From the NCBI RefSeq assembly GCF_019890725.1, contig NZ_JAINZZ010000002.1, positions 124,001 to 188,000 of the forward strand: 64,000 nt of DNA, given 5' to 3'. Shown in pieces: positions 8,824 through 17,058 of this stretch. This DNA is from Actinacidiphila acidipaludis. GTDB taxonomy: Bacteria; Actinomycetota; Actinomycetes; Streptomycetales; Streptomycetaceae. The position numbers were made by a program, and so were the translations under genes. Under the pieces are notes generated by a model. The model searched no databases. It saw only the letters and a program-made list of their open reading frames with translations, and was not told the DNA's origin. Numbering within the stretch: the stretch's first letter is position 1; each line of letters starts with the position of its first letter.

Positions 8824-9792
8824 TCAGACCGCGGCCGCGAGCGAACCGCCCTGCTGGCGGCGGTCGACGGCCTGCTGGAACAGCCGGCCGGCGCGGTAGG
8901 ACGAACGGACGAGCGGGCCGGACATGACACCCGCGTAGCCGATCTCCTCCGCCTCCTCCTTCAGCTCCACGAACTCGGCCGGCTTCACCCAGCGCTCCAC
9001 CGGGTGGTGCCGCACCGACGGGCGCAGGTACTGCGTGATGGTGATCAGCTCGCACCCGGCGTCGTACAGGTCCTGCAGCGCCTGGCTGATCTCCTCGCGC
9101 TCCTCGCCCATGCCCAGGATCAGGTTGGACTTGGTGACCAGACCGGCCTCACGGGCCTTGGTGATGACCTCGAGCGAGCGCTCGTAGCGGAAGCCCGGGC
9201 GGATCCGCTTGAAGATCCGCGGCACGGTCTCCACGTTGTGCGCGAGCACCTGGGGGCGGGAGCCGAAGACCTCGGCGAGCTGCGCGGGCTCGGCGTTGAA
9301 GTCGGGGATGAGCAGCTCGACCTTGGTGCGGCCGCCGGCCCGGTCGGCGGTCATCGCGTGGATCTGCCGGACCGTCTCGGCGTACAGCCAGGCGCCGCCG
9401 TCCTCCAGGTCGTCGCGGGCGACGCCGGTGATGGTGGCGTAGTTCAGGTCCATGGTCAGCACCGACTCGCCGACGCGCCGCGGCTCGTCGCGGTCCAGCG
9501 CCTCGGGCTTGCCGGTGTCGATCTGGCAGAAGTCGCAGCGCCGGGTGCACTGGTCGCCGCCGATGAGGAAGGTGGCCTCGCGGTCCTCCCAGCACTCGTA
9601 GATGTTCGGACAGCCGGCCTCCTGGCACACGGTGTGCAGCCCCTCGCTCTTCACGAGCTTCTGCATCTGCGTGTACTCGGGACCCATTTTCGCCCGGGTC
9701 TTGATCCACTCGGGCTTGCGCTCGATGGGGGTCTGGCTGTTCCGGACCTCCAGGCGCAGCAACTTGCGTCCGTCGGGTGCGACTGCGGACAC
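8824..9792 (-). CDS. lipA: Lipoyl synthase (radical SAM)
   Basis: Inserts two sulfurs at C6 and C8 of the octanoyl group carried on lipoyl domains. 322 residues. The radical-SAM cluster motif CTRRCDFC binds the first 4Fe-4S cluster. The upstream cysteines in [12 protein letters not shown] bind the auxiliary cluster that is consumed as sulfur donor. GMGEEREE and the C-terminal RSSY (RSSYRAG) are also conserved in the family. The start is GTG at 9792 with GGGAG upstream. It follows lipB by 75 bases in the same direction, so the two are probably co-transcribed. Its protein substrates include the two-lipoyl E2 encoded at 20742-22556. Confidence 0.98.
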   Translation of the reverse strand: MSAVAPDGRKLLRLEVRNSQTPIERKPEWIKTRAKMGPEYTQMQKLVKSEGLHTVCQEAGCPNIYECWEDREATFLIGGDQCTRRCDFCQIDTGKPEALDRDEPRRVGESVLTMDLNYATITGVARDDLEDGGAWLYAETVRQIHAMTADRAGGRTKVELLIPDFNAEPAQLAEVFGSRPQVLAHNVETVPRIFKRIRPGFRYERSLEVITKAREAGLVTKSNLILGMGEEREEISQALQDLYDAGCELITITQYLRPSVRHHPVERWVKPAEFVELKEEAEEIGYAGVMSGPLVRSSYRAGRLFQQAVDRRQQGGSLAAAV

Positions 9793-9867
9793 GACCGGCT
9801 CCCTACAGCTGAGATTTAGCCTTCGGCTTTGATTCTTCGGTAAACGCCAGGGTACGCCCCTGAATTC

Positions 9868-10647
9868 CTAGACGGCACGCGGCAGGGGGACCGCGGAACC
9901 GAGCACCTCGGTCAGGTGCTTCTCGACCACCGGCAGCACCTCGGCCACGGTGACGTCGCGGCCCAGTTCCTGCGAGAGCGAGGTGACGCCCGCGTCCCTG
10001 ATGCCGCACGGCACGATGCGGTCGAACCAGGTGTTGTCGGGGTCGCAGTTGAGGGCGAAACCGTGCATCGTCACGCCCTTGGCGACGCGGATGCCGATCG
10101 CGGCGAGCTTGCGGTCCTCACCGCGCTGCCCGGCGTTGGACGGCGCGTACTCCGGGCCGTTCAGCCGCGGGTCGAACTCCTCGTCCGCCAGCCGCGGGTC
10201 GAAGTCCAGGGTCAGGCCGTTCGAGGTCCGCTCGGTGACCGGGTCGCCGAGCACCCAGACACCGGACCGGCCCTCGACGCGGGTGGTCTCCAGCCCGAAG
10301 TCGGCGGCCACCCGGATCAGTGCCTCCTCGAGCCGGCGCACGTGCGCGACCACGTCGACCGGGCGGGGGAGCTTCAGGATCGGGTAGCCGACGAGCTGGC
10401 CGGGGCCGTGCCAGGTGATCTTGCCGCCGCGGTCCACGTCGACCACCGGGGTGCCGTCGAGCGGGCGTTCGTTGTCGGCGGTGCGGCGGCCGGCGGTGTA
10501 GACCGGCGGGTGCTCCAGCAGTAGGCAGGTGTCCGGCACCTCGTCCGCGAAGCGCGCCGCGTGCACCCGGCGCTGCTCCTGCCAGGCCTCGGTGTACTCC
10601 ACCGCCTCCGCGCCGAACCCCAGATGAACGAAGTGCAGGTCGCTCAC
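9868..10647 (-). CDS. lipB: Octanoyl-[ACP]:protein N-octanoyltransferase
   Basis: Moves octanoate from acyl carrier protein to the lysine of lipoyl domains, the step before LipA. 259 residues from GTG at 10647, which has GGAGG 7 bases upstream; a longer in-frame reading to 10743 lacks such support. Family motifs present: [18 protein letters not shown] in the substrate cleft, [15 protein letters not shown] with the catalytic Lys, and RIVPCGI with the catalytic Cys. It is the first gene of the lipB-lipA pair. Confidence 0.96.
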   Translation of the reverse strand: MSDLHFVHLGFGAEAVEYTEAWQEQRRVHAARFADEVPDTCLLLEHPPVYTAGRRTADNERPLDGTPVVDVDRGGKITWHGPGQLVGYPILKLPRPVDVVAHVRRLEEALIRVAADFGLETTRVEGRSGVWVLGDPVTERTSNGLTLDFDPRLADEEFDPRLNGPEYAPSNAGQRGEDRKLAAIGIRVAKGVTMHGFALNCDPDNTWFDRIVPCGIRDAGVTSLSQELGRDVTVAEVLPVVEKHLTEVLGSAVPLPRAV

Positions 10648-11000
10648 GGTCACTCCTCCGCAGTCCACAGCTCCCGGCCGGACGTGGATCCCACTCCGTG
10701 CCTCCCTCACTGTACGGCGGCGCGGCAGGCCCCCGGCGAGCACGTGCCCGTATCACGGCACCGCGCTGCCCAGTGGGTGGTTTACCCGGTAATACCCCTG
10801 GTTGTCGCTCGTTCGGGGGAATGTTCGGCCGAGCTGGTCACCATGCGCGCACCGGCCGTTACATTCGCGCCGACCCGCAGACCTCACCGGCGAACCCCCG
10901 GCCCGCCTGCCACCGGACGTCCGGCGAACCCCAGCGACCCCCCCAGTCAAACGTCAGCCAAGCATCAGCCAACCCTCGGCGAAGCCCAGCGAACCCCTCA
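10648..11000. other. Divergent intergenic region between lipB and the regulator gene
   Basis: About 350 bases. It holds an 11-bp palindrome, TTACC-C-GGTAA at 10782-10792, placed to act as an operator for either direction. From about 10880 the plus strand carries a series of related GCGAACCCC-type units. The exact 14-mer AGCGAACCCCTCAG occurs at 10988-11001 and again at 11041-11054 inside the downstream gene. No additional gene is supported. Confidence 0.5.
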
Positions 11001-12707
11001 GTGAAAGTGGCCGCACCACCGATGACGGAACGTGCCCCGCAGCGAACCCCTCAGCGCCCGAAGGCCGCCCCGGACCCGGACCCGGCGGCCCAGCCGTCCC
11101 CGCCGGCCCGCACCACCCGGGAGCACCGCCCCAACCGCAGGCTCGCCGCGCTCATCTCGGAGGCCGGCTTCTCGCACGCGGGGCTCGCCCGCCGGGTCGA
11201 CCAGCTCGGCGTCGAGCACGGCCTGGACCTGCGCTACGACAAGACGTCCGTCACCCGGTGGCTGCGCGGCCAGCAGCCGCGCGGCACCACGCCCGCACTG
11301 ATCGCCGAGGTCTTCACCCAGCGCCTCGGACGGCGGCTGTCGGCGCAGGACCTCGGGCTCGACGCGTGCGCCCCGGTGTACGCGGGCCTGGAGTACGCCG
11401 CCACGCCCCTGGAGGCGGTGGACATCGTCAGCGGGCTGTGGCGCAAGGACACCGGCAGCCAGGCGGAGCTGCGGAAGATCGCGTTCACGCCGGCCGGACT
11501 CGTGGTCCCCAGCCGGGACTGGCTGATCGGGCGGGCGGACGACACGGTGGTGCCGCCGGGGTCCGCCGTCCCGCCGGGTCCGCCCGCCGCGCCCGGTCCG
11601 CCCGTCGCGCCGGGTCCGCCCGTCCCGCCAGGGCAGTCCGTGCCGCCGGGACAGGCGCGGGTGCCGGCGCAGAGCCGGGGACCGCGGGGCACGGGGACGC
11701 AGGCCGGCGCGGACGCCTCGGGCGCGGGTGCCGCTGTCTCCGGCGCGCTCGGGGGCGCCGGTACGGCCGTCGTGCCCGCCGGCCCGGTGCGGACCTCCGG
11801 GATGCGGGTCGGGGCCGGTGACGTGGCGGCGGTCGGAGCCGTCGGCGAGCTGTTCCGCTCCCTCGACCACGCCTACGGAGGCGGGCACGCCCGCCAGGCC
11901 CTGGTGCGGTACCTGGAGCACGAGGCCGAGCCGATGCTGCGCGGCAGCTACGGCGAGACGCTGGGCCGCCGGCTGTTCGCCGCCGTCGCCGACCTCACCC
12001 GGCTCGCCGGCTGGACCTCGTACGACATCGGCGCCCACGGACTGGCCCAGCGCTACTTCGTGCAGGCGCTGCGGCTGGCGCAGGCCGCCGGCGACCGGGC
12101 GTACGGCGGCTACGTGCTGGTCACCATGAGCCGCCAGGCGGTCTACCTCGGGCACGGGCGGGAGGCCGTGCAGCTCGCCCGGGTCGCGCAGCAGGGCGTC
12201 GGCAGCAGCGTGCCGTACACCGTCCAGGCGCTGCTGTACGCGGCCGAGGCGCGCGGGCACGGCCTGCTGGGGGAGGCCAGGGCGTGCGCGGCGGCCCTCT
12301 CGCGGGCCGAGCGCGCGCTGGGGGCCGCGCGGACGGGCGACGAGGTGCCCCCGTGGGCCCGGTTCTTCGACGAGGCCCAGCTCGCCGACGAGTTCGCGCA
12401 CTGCCACCGCGACCTCCAGCAGTGGCGGCCGGCCGTGCAGCACGCCGAACGGTCCCTGCAGCTGCGGGCCCCCGGGTACGCGCGCAGCCGGCTGTTCTGC
12501 CGCACGGTGCTGGCCTCCGCGCGGCTCGGGCTCGGCGACGTCGACGCCGCCTGCGCGCACGGCTACGAGGCGGTGCGGGCCGCGGGCGACCTGCGGTCCG
12601 CCCGGGCCACGGAGTACGTCCGCGAGTTCGCCCGCCGCCTCGACCCCTACCGCGAGACCGCCGCCGTCCGGACCTTCCGCGAGCGCGTCACCGCCCTCCG
12701 CGGCTGA
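11001..12707 (+). CDS. NsdA-like helix-turn-helix regulator with Pro/Gly linker and TPR-like C-terminus
   Basis: About 568 residues. A disordered Pro-rich start is followed by a DNA-binding domain (about residues 40-120: RRLAALISEAGFSHAGLARR, then VTRWLRGQQPRG). A collagen-like Pro-Pro-Gly/Ala-Pro-Gly linker (about 185-230) and an Ala/Gly-rich stretch follow. The rest is an alpha-helical, TPR-like domain (about 270-568) with repeated Ala/Leu helices. This layout is shared by the large Streptomyces family that includes NsdA; targets cannot be inferred. The start is uncertain: GTG 11001 and ATG 11022 both lack a ribosome-binding site, so leaderless translation is possible. It is convergent with the oxidoreductase gene, 46 bases apart. 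Confidence 0.75.
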   Translation: MKVAAPPMTERAPQRTPQRPKAAPDPDPAAQPSPPARTTREHRPNRRLAALISEAGFSHAGLARRVDQLGVEHGLDLRYDKTSVTRWLRGQQPRGTTPALIAEVFTQRLGRRLSAQDLGLDACAPVYAGLEYAATPLEAVDIVSGLWRKDTGSQAELRKIAFTPAGLVVPSRDWLIGRADDTVVPPGSAVPPGPPAAPGPPVAPGPPVPPGQSVPPGQARVPAQSRGPRGTGTQAGADASGAGAAVSGALGGAGTAVVPAGPVRTSGMRVGAGDVAAVGAVGELFRSLDHAYGGGHARQALVRYLEHEAEPMLRGSYGETLGRRLFAAVADLTRLAGWTSYDIGAHGLAQRYFVQALRLAQAAGDRAYGGYVLVTMSRQAVYLGHGREAVQLARVAQQGVGSSVPYTVQALLYAAEARGHGLLGEARACAAALSRAERALGAARTGDEVPPWARFFDEAQLADEFAHCHRDLQQWRPAVQHAERSLQLRAPGYARSRLFCRTVLASARLGLGDVDAACAHGYEAVRAAGDLRSARATEYVREFARRLDPYRETAAVRTFRERVTALRG

Positions 12708-12753
12708 CCCCCGCCCGCGGCGCGCGACGGGGGCGGGGGCCGGCCGGAGGAGG

Positions 12754-14070
12754 TCAGGCCGCGGCCTCGGCGGGGGCGGCGGGCTCGGAACGGCCGGCCG
12801 CGGGACGCCCGGCCAGATCGCGGAGGGCGGCGAGGGCGGCGCGCCGCCCGGAGAGCAGGGCGCCCTGGACGGAACTGGTGTCGCGGTGGTCGCCGCACAC
12901 GTACAGGCCGGAGAGCAGCCGGACCGGCCGCCGCAGGTCGTGCGGCGGCGGCATCGCCGGGACCGCGTCCGGGTCGGTGCGCAGCGCCAGCAGCTCCCAC
13001 CGGTCGGTCGAGGTGTCGTACAGCTCGGCCAGATGCGCCCGTATCGCCTTGTCGTCCTCGCCGTCCGGCGGCGGGCCGAGCACCACCGAGCTGACGAGTG
13101 CCCGTCCCGAGGGCGCCCGGGTCGGGTCGACGGCGCTCGCGGGCAGGGTGTGCGAGACCGGGCCCAGCCGGTCCGCGTCCAGCACCAGGACGGGTTCGCG
13201 GACCGGCGCGGCGGGCGCCGCGTGGTGGACGACGGTGACCTGGTGGAAGGCCGGCATCCGCAGGCCGGGCAGCAGCGCGCACGCCGACCGCGCGTCGGTC
13301 GCCACGACCACGCCGCGGCAAGGGAGTTCGGTGCCGTCCTCGGTCGTCACGGCGTTGGCCGCGACCCGGGTCGCCCGGGTGCCCAGCCGGACCGTGCCCG
13401 GCGGCAGCGCGTCCGCCAGCCGGGCCGGGACGCTCGCCGCGCCGCCCGTGGGCAGGCAGGTGCGCCCCCGGGCGAACGCCCGCAGCACCAGGTCCGCGAC
13501 CCGGCTGGACGTGCCGAGTTCCGGGTCGCACAGCAGCGCGGCGAGGAGCGGCCGCAGGAAGCCCTCGACGGTCCGCGGGGCGAACCCCCGGGCGCCGAGC
13601 GCCTGCGCGGCGGTCGTCTCGGGGCGGGCGCCGAGCCGGGTCGCGGGGGTGCCCGCGAGGCGGTTGAGGGTCGCTCCGAGCCGGGCCTTGTCGAGCGCGG
13701 AACCGATCGGCGCCCGGGCGGAGCTGAACGCGACGCGGACGCCGCGTGGATCGCCGACCCGGTAGCCCCGGCCCGCGCCGCGCAGCACCGCGCCGGGCGC
13801 GACCGGGGCCATGGGCAGGCCGCGCAGGGCCGGACTGCTGTGCAGTTCGGGGTAGGAGGTGTTGAGCAGTTGCGGGCCGCGGTCCAGCCGGAAGCCGTCC
13901 ACCGTGTCGGTGGCCATCCGGCCGCCCACCCGGTCCGCGGCCTCCAGGACGGTGACCGACAGGCCGCCGTCCGCCAGGTGCCGGGCCGCTGCCAGCCCGG
14001 CCAGTCCCGCACCGATCACGATCACGTCCGCGGCGGCCACCGTCCGTTGTCCGCGTGCTGGTGAGAGCAC
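12754..14070 (-). CDS. FAD-dependent amine oxidase-type oxidoreductase
   Basis: 438 residues from GTG at 14070, which has GGGAGGGG upstream; the much longer in-frame reading to 15249 overlaps two real genes and is rejected. The N-terminus has a dinucleotide-binding fold, VIVIGAGLAGLAAARHL, followed by VLEAADRVGGRM, typical of the flavin amine oxidase/phytoene desaturase/protoporphyrinogen oxidase superfamily. The C-terminal GLYVCGDHRDTSSVQGALLSG is the second FAD-contact motif. The substrate is unknown. It sits beside a TIGR01777 epimerase in the same direction with a 203-base gap. Confidence 0.88.
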   Translation of the reverse strand: MLSPARGQRTVAAADVIVIGAGLAGLAAARHLADGGLSVTVLEAADRVGGRMATDTVDGFRLDRGPQLLNTSYPELHSSPALRGLPMAPVAPGAVLRGAGRGYRVGDPRGVRVAFSSARAPIGSALDKARLGATLNRLAGTPATRLGARPETTAAQALGARGFAPRTVEGFLRPLLAALLCDPELGTSSRVADLVLRAFARGRTCLPTGGAASVPARLADALPPGTVRLGTRATRVAANAVTTEDGTELPCRGVVVATDARSACALLPGLRMPAFHQVTVVHHAAPAAPVREPVLVLDADRLGPVSHTLPASAVDPTRAPSGRALVSSVVLGPPPDGEDDKAIRAHLAELYDTSTDRWELLALRTDPDAVPAMPPPHDLRRPVRLLSGLYVCGDHRDTSSVQGALLSGRRAALAALRDLAGRPAAGRSEPAAPAEAAA

Positions 14071-14273
14071 GATGCCCCTCCCGGAGATCGGGTCCGTTCC
14101 CCGCTGAAGCCGGGGGCACCCTGGAGCGCCGCCGACGCTGGTAGGGGTCATGCCCTTATCAAAGGCATTCGATGCGGGACCGACCGGACCTTTCCGGACT
14201 TCTACCACGGTGTTTCCGGACTTCGCGGCGTCAGCACACCCCAGCGGCCGCCCCGGTGCCGTCGCGGGGCGCC

Positions 14274-15170
14274 TCAGAACACCCGCAGGGCCTCCTTGAC
14301 CGCCTGCTGGATCTCCGGCTGGGCCCAGGTGAACCCGGCGTCCAGCAGCCGCCGGGGCCGCACCCGCTGGCTGCTGAGCACGTCGCCGGCGAACTCCCCG
14401 AGCACGGTGCGCAGCACCTGCGCGGGCACGGCCGCCAGCGTCGGGCGGTGCATCACCTTGCCCATGGCCTTGGTGATCTGACGGTTCGTCAGCGGATCGG
14501 GCGCGGTGAGGTTGACCGGGCCGGACAGGCCGGGGTTGTCGATGAGGAAGCGCAGCGCGGCGACCTCGTCGTGCAGCGAGATGAAGCTCCAGTACTGCTT
14601 CCCGCTGCCCAGCCGTCCGCCGAGCCCGGCCCGGAAGAGGGGGAACAGCGGGGCCCACGCGCCGCCCGTCCTGGCCACCACAAGGCCGGTACGGGCGTGC
14701 ACCGTGCGGATGCCGGCCTCGCGGGCCGGGTCGGCGGCGGCCTCCCAGTCGACGACGAGGTCGGCCAGGAACCCCTCGCCCGCCGGGCTGTCCTCGTCGA
14801 CCCAGCGGTCGCCGGTGTCGCCGTAGAACCCGATCGCGCTGCCGCAGACCAGCACGGAGGGCGGGGTGGGCAGGGAGGCGACGGCCCGGGCGACGGCACC
14901 GGTGCCGCGCACCCGGCTGTCGCGCAGTTCCTTCTTGCGGGACTCCGTCCAGCGGCGGTCGCCGATGCCGGCGCCGGCGAGGTGGACGACGGCCTCGCAG
15001 CCGGCCAGGCCCTCGGTGTCGACGGTCCCGGCGTCCGGGTCCCAGGCGACCTCGCCCTCCTTCTTCGGCGTGTGCCGCACCAGCCGTACGACGTCGTGGC
15101 CGTCGCCGGCCAGTGCGTCCGCCAGTGCCGACCCGATCAGACCGCCCGCCCCGCTCACCGCAATCCGCAT
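14274..15170 (-). CDS. TIGR01777-family NAD(P)-dependent epimerase
   Basis: 298 residues. An N-terminal Rossmann motif (MRIAVSGAGGLIGSALADAL) and the C-terminal DUF1731-type region (about 245-298, LLDAGFTWAQPEIQQAVKEAL) define the TIGR01777 group of extended short-chain dehydrogenases, cousins of sugar-nucleotide epimerases. The ATG at 15170 has GGGGG upstream; in-frame sequence further upstream is compositional. Cellular substrate is unknown. It is transcribed in the same direction as the DUF4240 gene upstream. Confidence 0.9.
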   Translation of the reverse strand: MRIAVSGAGGLIGSALADALAGDGHDVVRLVRHTPKKEGEVAWDPDAGTVDTEGLAGCEAVVHLAGAGIGDRRWTESRKKELRDSRVRGTGAVARAVASLPTPPSVLVCGSAIGFYGDTGDRWVDEDSPAGEGFLADLVVDWEAAADPAREAGIRTVHARTGLVVARTGGAWAPLFPLFRAGLGGRLGSGKQYWSFISLHDEVAALRFLIDNPGLSGPVNLTAPDPLTNRQITKAMGKVMHRPTLAAVPAQVLRTVLGEFAGDVLSSQRVRPRRLLDAGFTWAQPEIQQAVKEALRVF

Positions 15171-15277
15171 GCCCCCATCTTGCCGTCCCGGCGCCCGGTC
15201 CCGCGCACCGGCGGCGCGTCGCGGGACGCGGACCGCCCGCAGGATCCACCGCGCGCCGGGGCGAACGGGCGGACCAC

Positions 15278-15790
15278 TCAGCCGAAACGCGCCCACAGGT
15301 GCGGGAAGCGCGCCGCCATCGCGGCCTCGTCGTCGAGGTCGAGCGGGTCGCCCTCCGGGGCTTCCTGGACCGGGAGTTCGAGGTCGGGCAGGCGCACCGC
15401 GGTGAGCTGTTCGTACGCCTCGTCCGCGGCGTACCCGAGATCCTCCGCGTCGCCGTCCGCGTCGGGGTCGAACTCCGGGACCAGGACGGCCAGATCGTCG
15501 GGTGCGGCGAGCGCGCCCTCGAAGACGTGCCGGCCCTGGCCGATCAGCCAGCAGCGGAAGTAGTCGAAGGACTCCTCGTCCGCGCCGCCGAGCATGATGT
15601 CGGCCGCGCCCCACAGGTCCCAGCGGAAGGCGCGGGCGAAACGCGTCTCGAAGTGCCGGGCGAAGTCCAGCACGGCTTCGGGGTCGAGCTGCGCCAGCCG
15701 CTCGACGAGCAGGTCGGCGTGCTCCTCCGAATCGCCGTCCGCGGCTTCGCGCGTGCCGTCGACGATCTCCCAGAACTCCGTCTCGTCCAT
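15278..15790 (-). CDS. DUF4240 protein
   Basis: 170 residues, acidic (many Asp/Glu), cytoplasmic. It begins MDETEFWEIVDGTREAADG, and FWEIV plus the later FDYFRCWLIGQG match the DUF4240 family, which is of unknown function and often found in bacterial toxin-immunity or housekeeping contexts. Here nothing nearby looks like a toxin. ATG 15790 is preferred; the preceding GTG codon at 15793 is also in frame. Confidence 0.82.
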   Translation of the reverse strand: MDETEFWEIVDGTREAADGDSEEHADLLVERLAQLDPEAVLDFARHFETRFARAFRWDLWGAADIMLGGADEESFDYFRCWLIGQGRHVFEGALAAPDDLAVLVPEFDPDADGDAEDLGYAADEAYEQLTAVRLPDLELPVQEAPEGDPLDLDDEAAMAARFPHLWARFG

Positions 15791-15896
15791 CACGCGTCCA
15801 GCTTCCCGGTTGGCGCCCCCCGCCGCACGCGGAGCGCCCCGGATGCGCCCGTGTCGTTACGTTCGGACCGGCGGCGCCCCTCCGGACGTTGCGGCG

Positions 15897-16892
15897 TCAG
15901 CGGCGGTGCAGGTCCAGCCGGAACGTGACGGTGCGCCGCCGCGGACGGAAGCCGAGCGCGGTGTTGACGGCGAGCATGTGCCGGTTGTCGTCGGCGGTAC
16001 CGGTCTCGATCTCGGTGATCCGCGGGTGGTCGGCGCCCACCCGGCGCAGCATCGCGGCCTTCAGCCACAGGCCCAGTCCGTTGCCGCGGTGCTCGGGCAG
16101 CACCGCGGTGTCGTGCTGCCGGGCGCGGCCCGGCAGCCCGGCGGGCAGCACGAGTTCGGTGAAACCGGCGACCGCGCCGTCGGCCTCGCAGACCGCGGCG
16201 ACCGTCAGCAGCCGTTCCCCGCGCCGCTCGACGACCCGGGCACGCTCCCGCAGACGCGTCTCGTCCCACGCCGCGTCGCCGGAGCGCGCGGCGCCCGCGG
16301 GCCCGCCGGCCGTGGCCTGCCGGGCGCGCGCGTAACCGGCCGCGAGGGCGTCCGGTACCGCGCCGTCCCACGCCGTCAGCCGGTAGCCGGCGTGCGGCAC
16401 GTCCGGCAGCTTGCGGATCGGCTCGGGCACCTCGTCCAGGGCCAGCCGCAGCCAGGTGAGCCGGACCACGGGGGTGAAGGAGCGGTTGACCAGGAAGCGT
16501 TCGCCGGACGTGCCCGCCGCCACCTCGGTGGTCATGCTGCGGCACCCCGCGGCCCGGGCCGCCTCGGTGACGGTGGACAGCAGCCGGGAACCGGCGCCCA
16601 TGCGGCGGTGCGCGGGGTGGACGGTCATCTCCACCTCGGCGTGCTCGCTGCGGTCCGGGTGGGAGAACAGCCGCAGCGCCGCGGTGGCCACCGGGTCCGA
16701 CCCGCTGCCGCGAACCAGCCACAGCACCAGCCTGCTGCCGGGCGCCGGGGTGGTCAGCCGTGCCTGGACGGCGTCCTGCGCCGGAACGGGCTCACCGGGC
16801 AGGTCGTGGGCGAGCGCGGCGGACTGCACCCGGTGCCAGGCCCGGAAGTCCTCGGCGCCGGGCGCTGTCAGCGGGAGTGGATTGGCAGGCAT
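15897..16892 (-). CDS. Tandem GNAT acetyltransferase
   Basis: 331 residues with two GNAT folds. The first domain (about 1-160) has VHPAHRRMGAGSRLL, the acetyl-CoA-binding motif A. The second (about 170-331) has VLPEHRGNGLGLWLKAAMLRR and ends in a beta-strand-rich NTALGFRPRRR segment. Double-GNAT proteins include mycothiol synthase and the antibiotic acetyltransferase Eis, but I see no residues that identify either, so the substrate is open. The ATG at 16892 is chosen over upstream in-frame sequence, which looks non-coding. Transcribed alone or with the DUF4240 gene (106-base gap). Confidence 0.88.
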   Translation of the reverse strand: MPANPLPLTAPGAEDFRAWHRVQSAALAHDLPGEPVPAQDAVQARLTTPAPGSRLVLWLVRGSGSDPVATAALRLFSHPDRSEHAEVEMTVHPAHRRMGAGSRLLSTVTEAARAAGCRSMTTEVAAGTSGERFLVNRSFTPVVRLTWLRLALDEVPEPIRKLPDVPHAGYRLTAWDGAVPDALAAGYARARQATAGGPAGAARSGDAAWDETRLRERARVVERRGERLLTVAAVCEADGAVAGFTELVLPAGLPGRARQHDTAVLPEHRGNGLGLWLKAAMLRRVGADHPRITEIETGTADDNRHMLAVNTALGFRPRRRTVTFRLDLHRR

Positions 16893-17012
16893 CCGGGGGA
16901 CCGTAACCGCTGGCCGGAGAGCCCGCAATCCCTTTCCGGCCGGTAGGTTGACTGCTTTCCAGCCGAACCCCTGGTTCCGCTGGGGCGTGCGTGCCGTCAG
17001 GGAACACAGCAA

Positions 17013-17045
17013 GGTGCCGCGCCCGGTGAACCCGGGCGCGGCACC
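17013..17045 (-). terminator. Hairpin terminator downstream of aceE
   Basis: Perfect 14-bp stem (17013-17026 with 17032-17045) and a 5-base loop, 14 bases past the aceE stop codon. Confidence 0.85.
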
Positions 17046-17058
17046 TGCTGAACGTCCG

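Noticed and set aside
12754-15249. 831-residue fusion reading spanning the FAD oxidoreductase and sequence to its right
   Set aside because: The extra N-terminal ~390 residues are compositional shadow overlapping the TIGR01777 gene. A good ribosome-binding site supports GTG 14070.
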